Below are positions 24,113-31,309 of a DNA stretch of 32,172 nucleotides, piece after piece. Source of the DNA: Treponema sp. (lineage in GTDB: Bacteria; Spirochaetota; Spirochaetia; Treponematales; Breznakiellaceae). Within the stretch, counting starts at the first letter, position 1. Every line of letters starts with the position of its first letter. The stretch spans positions 1 to 32,172 of the forward strand of contig WQXU01000027.1 of NCBI GenBank assembly GCA_009781635.1. The letters run 5' to 3'. The notes beneath the pieces were generated by a model. That model ran no database searches and was not told the origin of the DNA. It worked only from the letters and a program-made list of their open reading frames with translations. The position numbers and the translations under genes were made by a program.

Positions 24113-25444
24113 CTAAAAAGACATTCCCGGCGGCATCTGCATTTTTCCCTTCGCCATCTTTCTCATCATTCCGCGCATTTTTTCAAACTTCTTTAACAGG
24201 CGTGAAACTTCTGCAACAGATGTGCCGGAACCGCGCGCTATTCTGCTTCTGCGCGGAGGCCCTATTATTAAATGGTTATTGCGTTCTTTTAATGTCATTG
24301 AACTTAGTATTGCTTCCTGGCTTTTTAATTCCGCTTTGTTAATGTCTTCTTCGCTGATCTGTCCCTGCATTCCGGGTATCATCTCCAGCATTTTTTGCAG
24401 AGAGCCCATTTTTTTCATTGCGCGGATTTGATTTAACCAGTCATCCAGAGTAAAATTTTCCTTCTCCATTTTTTTCTGGAGTTCAAGTGCTTCCTTTTCA
24501 TCTATTACTTCCTGCGCTTTTTCTACAAGGCTGACTACATCGCCCATGCCAAGAATACGGCCTGCAATACGCTCAGGATGGAAGGGTTCAAAGTCTTCAG
24601 GTTTCTCGCCTGTGCCTGTAAATTTTAAAGCCTTGCCGGTTACAGTTTTAAGAGAGAGCGCAGCGCCGCCGCGGGTATCAGAATCAAATTTACTCAGGAC
24701 AACGCCTGTCAGCCCGATTTTTTCATCAAATGTTTTTGCGATATCTGCGGCGGCTTGACCGGTCATTGAATCTGCAACAAGCAGCATTTCTTCAGGGGCT
24801 GCCGCTTTTTTAAGGCGGGAAAGTTCCTCCATCATTGGTTCGTCAATTTGCATGCGGCCTGTAGTGTCAATGATGATGGTGTCTATCATATTCTTTTTGG
24901 CCCATGTATATGCGTTTTGATAAACTTTTACGCTGTCCTTTGCGCCGTCTTCTTTGTGAACAGGCACGCCAATTTGGCCGCCCAGAACGGCAAGCTGTTC
25001 CATGGCAGCCGGGCGTATAAGGTCGCATGCGACAAGCAGAGGTTTTCTTCCTTCTTTTTTAAGGCGAAGAGCAAGTTTTGCGGCGCTTGTAGTTTTTCCG
25101 GAACCCTGTAAACCAAGCATTAATATAGTAGTAATTACATCAGGGCCCCGCAGCTTTAATGCGCGGCTTGCAGGATCTTCATCGCCTAAAAATGAAACAA
25201 GCTTATCATGAACAATTTTTATAAATTGCTGTCCGGGATCAACAGAACGAAGAACCTTTTCACCCTTTGCCTCTTCGATTGTAGAATTTACAAAGCGGCG
25301 CACAACACGCAAATTTACATCAGCTTCCAGGAGCGCCATTTTAATGGCTTCCACTGCATCTTCAATATTTTTTTCGCTGATCGAAGCTTTGCCTGTAACA
25401 AAGCGGAGCGCATCAGTGATTTTACCGGTTAATTTCTCAAACAT
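24113..25444 (-). CDS. ffh: Signal recognition particle protein Ffh (SRP54), 443 aa
   Basis: This GTPase binds the 4.5S RNA and signal sequences of nascent membrane proteins and delivers them to FtsY. The N domain spans about 1-95. The G domain has the P-loop GLQGSGKTT (111-119), DLIRPAAMEQL (141-151), DTTGR (193-197; DTAGR is usual) and SKFDSDTRGG (251-260). The methionine-rich M domain (about 320-443) contains RIARGSGTSVAEVSRLLKKF, the RNA-binding helix-turn-helix, and ends MQMPPGMSF. A GGAG site precedes the ATG at 25444. It follows gpsA by 34 bp and is probably co-transcribed. Its stop abuts the stop of the convergent GH130 gene. Confidence 0.97.
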   Translation of the reverse strand: MFEKLTGKITDALRFVTGKASISEKNIEDAVEAIKMALLEADVNLRVVRRFVNSTIEEAKGEKVLRSVDPGQQFIKIVHDKLVSFLGDEDPASRALKLRGPDVITTILMLGLQGSGKTTSAAKLALRLKKEGRKPLLVACDLIRPAAMEQLAVLGGQIGVPVHKEDGAKDSVKVYQNAYTWAKKNMIDTIIIDTTGRMQIDEPMMEELSRLKKAAAPEEMLLVADSMTGQAAADIAKTFDEKIGLTGVVLSKFDSDTRGGAALSLKTVTGKALKFTGTGEKPEDFEPFHPERIAGRILGMGDVVSLVEKAQEVIDEKEALELQKKMEKENFTLDDWLNQIRAMKKMGSLQKMLEMIPGMQGQISEEDINKAELKSQEAILSSMTLKERNNHLIIGPPRRSRIARGSGTSVAEVSRLLKKFEKMRGMMRKMAKGKMQMPPGMSF

Positions 25445-25478
25445 TTATTTCTCCGTCTTGCAAATAAAAGAAAAATAT

Positions 25479-26540
25479 TTACATATCCAGGACTGTAATC
25501 AGGTTTTTGCAGAATTTTTTGGGTTCAATTTCCCGGTTTAAAAGTTTGCATAAACCAACAGAAACAGGCATTTTAAGCTTGTATTTTTCCGCAAGAATCA
25601 TTATATATTTTGCCGCAGCAACGCCTTCCGGCAGATATCCGATTTCATCGATTCGCGCCAGCAGATCATCAATATCTTTATATTTTTCCAGAATATTCCT
25701 TTCGATTATTTCTTTGCCGAAACGGCGGTTCCTTCCAAGAACCGAACGGCATGTAACATCCAAATCGCCGATTCCGGATATAGAGGTAAATGTCTCCGGA
25801 TGTGTTGCGCCTAACGCTTTGCCGAGAAGCTGTATCTCGTTTAACCCGGCTGCAAGCAGAAGCGATTCCGTGCCGTCGCCGAACATGTCAGCTTTGCCCG
25901 ATGTTTTCAGCGCATCAAGCATTCCAAATGCAATTGCTATAACGTTTTTTGCCGCAGCGGAAACCTGCACTCCGCGGACATCCAAAGATGAATAGACCAT
26001 AAGGCGCGGATTTTTTAACAAGTCCCTGAAGCGGATGGAATTTTTCGGGTTTTCGCTTGCCGCTATCAATCCTGTTATCTTGCCGCAGGATACTTCCTCT
26101 GCATGACTTGGCCCGGAAATGTATACAAGCGATTGACGGAAAAATCCCGGCAGATAATCTTCCATTGTTTCAAGAATCAGGCGCGGCCCGTTATCGGTGG
26201 GAAGAAAACCTTTTGTAATTACGGCAATTACCGTTTTTCCCTCACGGATGGATTGTACGGAAATTGATTTTTTTAAGGTGTCCAGAAGGAATAAAGAAGG
26301 CACAGCATAAATTAAAAATTGCTTTCCCTCTGCCGCTTCTTCGATATTGGAAGTAGCCTTTAATGTTTCAGGCAGTTTTATATTCGGCAGGTATCTTGTA
26401 TTTTCATTTTTTTGATTGATATCATCCCTGACTGAAGTTTCATAACTCCAGATTATTACATTTTTTCCCTTGTCGGCAATTACTTTCGCAATTGCGGTTC
26501 CCCAGGCGCCAGCTCCCAGGACAGCTATTTGTGTATCCAT
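25479..26540 (-). CDS. gpsA: NAD(P)H-dependent glycerol-3-phosphate dehydrogenase, 353 aa
   Basis: The enzyme reduces dihydroxyacetone phosphate to sn-glycerol 3-phosphate for phospholipid synthesis. The Rossmann motif GAGAWG (9-14) starts almost at the N-terminus, which fixes the ATG at 26540. Further motifs are VITKGF with Lys110, SGPSHAEEV (142-150), AAAKNVIAIAFG with catalytic Lys198, SGIGDLDVTC (255-264) and GRNRRFG (269-275). The length is typical. It heads a two-gene unit with ffh. No ribosome-binding site is present and the promoter lies right at the start codon, suggesting leaderless translation. Confidence 0.96.
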   Translation of the reverse strand: MDTQIAVLGAGAWGTAIAKVIADKGKNVIIWSYETSVRDDINQKNENTRYLPNIKLPETLKATSNIEEAAEGKQFLIYAVPSLFLLDTLKKSISVQSIREGKTVIAVITKGFLPTDNGPRLILETMEDYLPGFFRQSLVYISGPSHAEEVSCGKITGLIAASENPKNSIRFRDLLKNPRLMVYSSLDVRGVQVSAAAKNVIAIAFGMLDALKTSGKADMFGDGTESLLLAAGLNEIQLLGKALGATHPETFTSISGIGDLDVTCRSVLGRNRRFGKEIIERNILEKYKDIDDLLARIDEIGYLPEGVAAAKYIMILAEKYKLKMPVSVGLCKLLNREIEPKKFCKNLITVLDM

Positions 26541-26545
26541 GCTTT

Positions 26546-26574
26546 ATTATGACTTGTTTTATGTTTTTTCTCAA
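26546..26574 (-). promoter_or_regulatory. Promoter of gpsA-ffh
   Basis: On the minus strand TTGAGA (26574-26569) and CATAAT (26551-26546) are each 5/6 matches with a 17-nt spacer. Only 5 nt separate the -10 from the ATG at 26540, so transcription should begin at or beside the start codon. Confidence 0.6.
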
Positions 26575-26585
26575 TATATTGGTGC

Positions 26586-26614
26586 TGGACATAGATTTCA
26601 TGCCGTGATAATCT
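26586..26614 (+). promoter_or_regulatory. Candidate promoter of the membrane-protein pair
   Basis: TGGACA (26586-26591, 5/6) and TAATCT (26609-26614, 3/6) are 17 nt apart, and TGA just before the -10 makes an extended -10. The -10 ends 6 nt before the GTG at 26621, again implying a leaderless transcript. It is divergent from the gpsA promoter, and the two are only 11 bp apart (26575-26585). Confidence 0.4.
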
Positions 26615-26620
26615 TAGATT

Positions 26621-27532
26621 GTGAGGAAATTAGCCAAATTAACTCTATTTTTCAGTCTTACCTTCATTATATCATTCGTAGCAGCGGCAGGAATCAAATT
26701 TCTTTCCCTACGGGTTGATTGGGCAAAAAGCCTGCCGCCGAAACCTGAAACCACGCTTACATTAATAATTGCCGCCGCTCATTGGGCTTTATCCCTTTCT
26801 CTTTTCTCAACAATACTTACTACATTAAATTATATTGTAAGAAGAAATCATTTTCCCTTAACGTCAATTGTCTGTGTGATACTTCTTTCTTTTTTCATGT
26901 GTTTTGGGATTTCATCAGCTCTGGATCAATGGAAATCAGTTCCTCCTGCCCAGCAATCAGGCATGTCATTCGGCGGAAGGGGAGTAGTTCTTACAAACAT
27001 GTTAAACAGAAATGAAACTGCGGTTGTTCTTTTAAACGGAACATCGGAGCCGCTAGGTCCGCGTGTAACTGCGATACCGAATCAGCCGATGACATTCCAA
27101 AGAACGGCAATCGGTAATTTTGATCTTCCTTCTGTTCCTTTTGGAGATGATACGCCATGGTTTTTGGAAAGCATCGCTATAGATATCAGGCTTAATGCCG
27201 AACTGTTCCAGAGAAAATACTCCGAAGGATTTTTTCAGTATTTGATTTACGTCGGCTCTCTGATTTTTCTTTTATGTTCGGTGGGTTATGCGGTTAAATT
27301 CAGCGTGTGGCCTCTTGCCAATCTTTTTCTTGCTACTCTTGCTTTCTGCGGCATTCTTGCGTTTAACACATTTTTTAATTCTCCGGAAATGCAGGAGATA
27401 ATCGGTTCATTCCTTGGCAGCAGGCTGCCTGTAGCTTTTGGCTCTCCTTTGCTGTTTTTGGGTTTTGGCTTGCTTGTAAATATTTATTCGTTTCTGGCTT
27501 TTGCCGCAAAAAGGCGTGACGACGATGATTAA
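26621..27532 (+). CDS. Unrecognised six-helix membrane protein, 303 aa
   Basis: I do not recognise a family. Three hydrophobic helices lie in the first 100 residues (about 7-27, 45-68, 78-100). A soluble stretch of about 110 residues follows (about 105-210, with GVVLTNMLNRNETAVVLLNGTSEPLGPRV, beta-rich). Three more helices lie at about 222-240, 245-262 and 273-294. The protein ends in a charged tail RRDDDD. This 3+3 layout with a central extracytoplasmic domain is shared by its downstream neighbour. The GTG start has no Shine-Dalgarno sequence. The stop overlaps the next start by 8 nt. Confidence 0.6.
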   Translation: MRKLAKLTLFFSLTFIISFVAAAGIKFLSLRVDWAKSLPPKPETTLTLIIAAAHWALSLSLFSTILTTLNYIVRRNHFPLTSIVCVILLSFFMCFGISSALDQWKSVPPAQQSGMSFGGRGVVLTNMLNRNETAVVLLNGTSEPLGPRVTAIPNQPMTFQRTAIGNFDLPSVPFGDDTPWFLESIAIDIRLNAELFQRKYSEGFFQYLIYVGSLIFLLCSVGYAVKFSVWPLANLFLATLAFCGILAFNTFFNSPEMQEIIGSFLGSRLPVAFGSPLLFLGFGLLVNIYSFLAFAAKRRDDDD

Positions 27533-29285
27533 TATAGATAAACTGCGGACTCCCAATTTTATTTTCATTATATATGTAGGCGCCTCCATTCTGCTTATAA
27601 TGATTTTCCGTTTTATCTTTCCCGGATCAAATCCGCCTTTAATAATTCATTCATTTAACTGGCGGATTCTGCAGGGAGTTCTTGAAGTATTTAATTTATT
27701 TCCTGCGCTTGCTTTTTCTGCGCTTGTAATTCCCTTTGGTCTTGCCTCGTTTGAAGAAAATTATCAGAGTTTTTCTGAAATGTTTTTTAAGCGGCTTGTT
27801 GTTTCAGTTATTACCGCAATCTGCGCAGCTGTTCTTTACGGAATTATTTTCTTTCTTGCTCTTCCAATGGTAAAAAATTACGAAGAGAATCTGCGTTACA
27901 GCGGAGAGCTTTATCATCTGGCAAAAAAGAATGCATATGAACGCAGGGATGCAGGCGACTGGTTTGAGGCATCGCAATTTCTTGTTGTTTGCGATCGTGT
28001 TTGGCTGAACAGTCCGGAGCTGGCTGTTCTTAGAGACGAGATTACAATTAACCTGGAAGGAAAACATGCTTTGGCATATGAGGATGAATACCAGGCCAGA
28101 GCGGCATTGGCAAGAGATTATTACCGCGCTGACGGTTCGTTATCTGATGATCAGCAGCCTTTGAGCGCAACGCAGGCAATTACAATGAGCAGAACGGCAT
28201 TTTCCGAGGAGCGTTTTTTTGACGCTCATTGGCTTGCAAATCTTGGAATACGCCTTGCTGTAAGGGGAAGCGCAGAAGCTGCAAGTGCAGCGCAGCTGGC
28301 AAGTGAAGCATGGAACATGATTTCTTCACAGGAGCCGAATAGAAGAGAAACTCGCCTTTATGATCTTTTTAATTTAAAACTTTCCGGCTACAGAGCAATG
28401 GGAGTTGATGACTGGATAGGCGCATATTATATTTTCCAGGAATTGATCGCTTTAACTCCGGATGATCCCGATGTTAAAAAATTTTATGCGGCAAGCGAAG
28501 AGGGAGCTAAAGAAACTGCGTTCTTTATAGACGAGATGCAATTATTTTTTGGCGATATATTAAATGGAGCTGTGTTTTCTCTGCCGGTTACCGGAGGCAG
28601 AGCGGTCATTCGTTTTTCCAGCCTGACTACATCGCCGGATGTCGCTTACGGCATTGGATTTGAATACATGGAATTTGACGAAAACTCAAATATCAGGGCA
28701 AGCGCCGCATCACGTTATGCGAAACTTATGCCATTTATGCTGAACGAAAAGCCGCAGATAATGATTTTAACGCATGCCCTGGATCGTTATGATAAAGATT
28801 ATTTTTATGAAGGTCAGTGGCTGCTTGGAAACCCGCCGGCAGGCGGCTTAATTCTTGATATAAGTTATGAAGATTTTCTTCTTGTCTCTCATGTTCGGCA
28901 CGGGCTTGCAAATCTTCAGATTGATGAGCTTTTTTCGGCTGCAAACAGGCTTAATAACGCCGGATACGTTAATCAAATATTCCAGGCGGAGATACTTAAC
29001 CGTTTCGGCACAGCTTTATTTTTCCTGCCAATGGCAATTATTATAATTGTCATTGGATGGCGTTACCGCGCAAAGAAAAAACCGCGGTACTTCTTTGTGC
29101 TTCTGCTTCCTGTTTTGCCGGTTGTTTTTCATGGTTTTACATTTCTGTACCGCTCGGTTCTTAACACTATTGGAATTTGGCTTGTTCTAAGCGCAGGGTT
29201 TACAGCCGCGCTTATTGTATACATTTTTACTCTTGCTGTTACATTATTTATATCGCTTATCGCGTTATCTGCACAGCACAGTTAA
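27525..29285 (+). CDS. Unrecognised membrane protein with large TPR-like extracytoplasmic domain, 586 aa
   Basis: ATG at 27525 (AAGGCG upstream) is preferred to the TTG at 27501 because it gives only an 8-nt overlap with the previous gene. Three N-terminal helices (about 10-30, 45-65, 85-107) precede about 350 soluble residues. The first part of these is helical and TPR-like (AYERRDAGDWFEASQFLVVC, RAMGVDDWIGAYYIFQELIALTPDDPDVKKF). The second is beta-rich (NGAVFSLPVTGGRAVIRFSSL). Three C-terminal helices end the protein. No named domain is recognised. It overlaps and is surely co-translated with the upstream membrane protein, so the two may form one complex. LptF/LptG share the 3+3 topology, but I see no sequence support for that identity. 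Confidence 0.6.
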   Translation: MINIDKLRTPNFIFIIYVGASILLIMIFRFIFPGSNPPLIIHSFNWRILQGVLEVFNLFPALAFSALVIPFGLASFEENYQSFSEMFFKRLVVSVITAICAAVLYGIIFFLALPMVKNYEENLRYSGELYHLAKKNAYERRDAGDWFEASQFLVVCDRVWLNSPELAVLRDEITINLEGKHALAYEDEYQARAALARDYYRADGSLSDDQQPLSATQAITMSRTAFSEERFFDAHWLANLGIRLAVRGSAEAASAAQLASEAWNMISSQEPNRRETRLYDLFNLKLSGYRAMGVDDWIGAYYIFQELIALTPDDPDVKKFYAASEEGAKETAFFIDEMQLFFGDILNGAVFSLPVTGGRAVIRFSSLTTSPDVAYGIGFEYMEFDENSNIRASAASRYAKLMPFMLNEKPQIMILTHALDRYDKDYFYEGQWLLGNPPAGGLILDISYEDFLLVSHVRHGLANLQIDELFSAANRLNNAGYVNQIFQAEILNRFGTALFFLPMAIIIIVIGWRYRAKKKPRYFFVLLLPVLPVVFHGFTFLYRSVLNTIGIWLVLSAGFTAALIVYIFTLAVTLFISLIALSAQHS

Positions 29286-29304
29286 TTTTAATTAACGTTA
29301 ATCA

Positions 29305-29775
29305 TTATATGCTGTTTTCTTTTTCTAAATTGAGCAGTTGCTGTTTAAGTTCCAGTCCGCCTGCATATCCTGTTAAACTCCCGTCATGTCCGATTATACG
29401 GTGGCATGGTATAATAATGGCAGCAGGATTACGGTTATTTGCCATGCCGGCAGCCCGGCTTGCTTTTGGGTTTTCAATCATAGCTGCCAATTGTCCGTAA
29501 CTGCGGGTTTCACCGTAAGGAATAACCTGTAAGGCATTCCAGATTTTAAGCTGAAAAACGGTTCCATGCAAAGCAAGAGGCAAATCAAAAACTTTCAGCT
29601 TCCCGTTAAAATAATCATTAAATTGTTTTGCAGCTTTTTTTATTATAGGAGTTTCGTTTTTCTTCCAGTCTTCTGTATTCTTTTTTATTTTGAAAGAGAC
29701 ATTGCAAATTCTGCCGTTTTCTTCCGCAATAATTAAATTACAGAATTTATAAGTATAATCGTAATAATAAATCAT
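29305..29775 (-). CDS. ogt: Methylated-DNA-[protein]-cysteine S-methyltransferase, 156 aa
   Basis: This suicide repair protein transfers methyl groups from O6-methylguanine to its own cysteine. The active site IIPCHRIIG (Cys124) is intact. Also visible are the helix-turn-helix VIPYGETRSYGQLA (84-97), the Arg-finger region RAAGMANNRNP (107-117) and the C-terminal GYAGGLELKQQLL. At 156 residues it is a compact Ogt/MGMT type without an Ada domain. The gene is convergent with the membrane-protein operon, 19 bp away, and has no clear ribosome-binding site. A TATACT hexamer at 29826-29821 on the minus strand with TTCAAA 17 nt upstream may be its promoter. Confidence 0.94.
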   Translation of the reverse strand: MIYYYDYTYKFCNLIIAEENGRICNVSFKIKKNTEDWKKNETPIIKKAAKQFNDYFNGKLKVFDLPLALHGTVFQLKIWNALQVIPYGETRSYGQLAAMIENPKASRAAGMANNRNPAAIIIPCHRIIGHDGSLTGYAGGLELKQQLLNLEKENSI

Positions 29776-29844
29776 AAATATGCTCTGTTTTCATGTTACT
29801 GGAATTATTTTTTTATGTATAGTATAAATAATCAGGAGATATTT

Positions 29845-30537
29845 TTGAAAACTTTTTTTGCATCCTGGAACCTCCGCCATCTGCTGCTGCTGGGAGTACG
29901 TTTTTTATATTTGGTTGTCGGGCTTTTTTTCTATGCGCTTGGAATAATTATAACTATAAAAGCGAATATAGGATATTCTCCATGGGATGTTTTCCATGTC
30001 GGAATTGTAAATAATACCGGATTAAGTTTAGGGATTATATCAATATTAGTAGGATTGGTGATATTGGTAATTGTTACCCTTTTAAAAGAAAAATTGGGTT
30101 TGGGAAGCATATTTAATATGGTATTGATAGGATTATTCATAGATATTTTTTTCCCGCACATTCCGGTAATGATGAATCCGGTAATCGGAACAATAATGCT
30201 GATAGCTGGTCTTTTTATTATTGCCTTGGGTTCATATTTTTATATAAAATCAGCTTTTGGCGCCGGGCCAAGAGATAATTTAATGGTTGTACTTGCACGG
30301 AAAACAAAACTGCCCATAGGTTTTTGCAGATGCATAATTGAATTACTGGTAACAATTATCGGCTGGATTTTAGGCGGTATGGTCGGATTCGGAACCGTAA
30401 TATCTGTAATTGCAATTGGAATTTGCGTTCAAATTGTATTTAGATTATTCAGATTTGATGTTACATCGGTTAAACATGAAACATTAGGTGACACGTATGC
30501 AGAGATAAAGAAAGTGTTTTTGAGGAAAGAGGTATAA
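29845..30537 (+). CDS. YczE/YyaS/YitT-like integral membrane protein, 230 aa
   Basis: The protein has five to six hydrophobic helices and the motifs common to the YczE/YitT group: GLFFYALGIIITIKANIGYSPWDVFHVGI and GSYFYIKSAFGAGPRDNLMVVLARKT. The function of the family is not settled; some members affect secretion or antibiotic synthesis. The open frame begins with ATG at 29815. I favour TTG at 29845 because AGGAGA lies 5 nt before it and the ATG lacks any ribosome-binding site. The gene stands alone, divergent from ogt and convergent with pcm. Confidence 0.75.
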   Translation: MKTFFASWNLRHLLLLGVRFLYLVVGLFFYALGIIITIKANIGYSPWDVFHVGIVNNTGLSLGIISILVGLVILVIVTLLKEKLGLGSIFNMVLIGLFIDIFFPHIPVMMNPVIGTIMLIAGLFIIALGSYFYIKSAFGAGPRDNLMVVLARKTKLPIGFCRCIIELLVTIIGWILGGMVGFGTVISVIAIGICVQIVFRLFRFDVTSVKHETLGDTYAEIKKVFLRKEV

Positions 30538-30567
30538 TTATAACTGGCATAAAGTAACAGTTGAACC

Positions 30568-31197
30568 TTAAACCATAGGAACAAATCTTACAGGGAGCAG
30601 ATCTTTTTCGGTAATATTTTTATCTTTTTTTGTAATGAGTTTTAACATTTGAGTCGAATGTATTTTTCCAACCGGTATAATCATTTTACCGTTTTCTTTT
30701 AACTGCTCAATTAATTTTTCCGGTAATTCTTCAGGAGCTGCAGTTACAATAATTGCATCGAATGGAGCTTCTTCCGGCCAGCCTGAGTAACCGTCTCCGT
30801 GTTTTACATTAATATTATTGATATTCAATGCAGTAAAAATCTTTTTTGAGCGTAAAGCAAGTTCATCCAATAATTCAATTGTATATACTTCGCAGCCAAG
30901 ATAAGCAAGAATTGCAGCCTGATAACCTGAGCCTGTTCCAACCTCAAGGATTTTCATACCGCAGGAAAGTTCAAGCTGCTCGGTCATATATGCAACAATA
31001 TAAGGCTGCGAAATTGTCTGCCCCAATCCGATTGACAAAGGCGAATCATTATAGGCCTCATTCTTTTGATCATCCAAAACAAAAAGATGCCTTGGCACAT
31101 TTAACATAGCATCCAAAACAACCAAAGACTTAATATTTCTTGCTTTTAACTGTTCAATAACCATTTTATTACATGCTAATTCAAAATCTTTTGTCAT
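30568..31197 (-). CDS. pcm: Protein-L-isoaspartate O-methyltransferase, 209 aa
   Basis: The enzyme methylates isoaspartyl residues in aged proteins with S-adenosylmethionine, starting their repair. Motifs are GLGQTISQPY (57-66), the SAM-binding loop EVGTGSGYQ (85-93), a post-I acidic motif VYTIELLDELA, DGYSGWPEEAPFDAIIVTAA and GGMIIPVG-like GKMIIPVG. The length fits the family when translation starts at ATG 31197. A TTG at 31215 would add six residues but lies too close to the predicted transcription start. The ribosome-binding site is weak (GGGA, about 12 nt upstream). Confidence 0.95.
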   Translation of the reverse strand: MTKDFELACNKMVIEQLKARNIKSLVVLDAMLNVPRHLFVLDDQKNEAYNDSPLSIGLGQTISQPYIVAYMTEQLELSCGMKILEVGTGSGYQAAILAYLGCEVYTIELLDELALRSKKIFTALNINNINVKHGDGYSGWPEEAPFDAIIVTAAPEELPEKLIEQLKENGKMIIPVGKIHSTQMLKLITKKDKNITEKDLLPVRFVPMV

Positions 31198-31232
31198 AGT
31201 AAATATTTTTCCCAAATAATAATCATAAATAC

Positions 31233-31241
31233 ATTATAGCA
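31233..31241 (-). promoter_or_regulatory. Extended -10 promoter of pcm
   Basis: The minus strand reads TGCTATAAT (31241-31233), a perfect -10 with the TGn extension. No strong -35 is needed or seen. The start of transcription should be near 31226, giving a leader of about 29 nt. Confidence 0.6.
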
Positions 31242-31309
31242 TATTTTTGTAAAGGAATTACCGTTTAAAAACTAAAGATTTTTTACGTAAAATATGCTAG
31301 TATTCTCAC

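Noticed and set aside
26621-29285. Identification of the membrane-protein pair as LptF/LptG
   Set aside because: Only the helix layout agrees. The characteristic N-terminal and jelly-roll motifs of LptF/LptG are not seen, and the second protein has TPR-like helices instead.
29815-29844. ATG 29815 as start of the YczE/YitT-like gene
   Set aside because: No ribosome-binding site precedes it, while AGGAGA lies correctly placed for TTG 29845 in the same frame.
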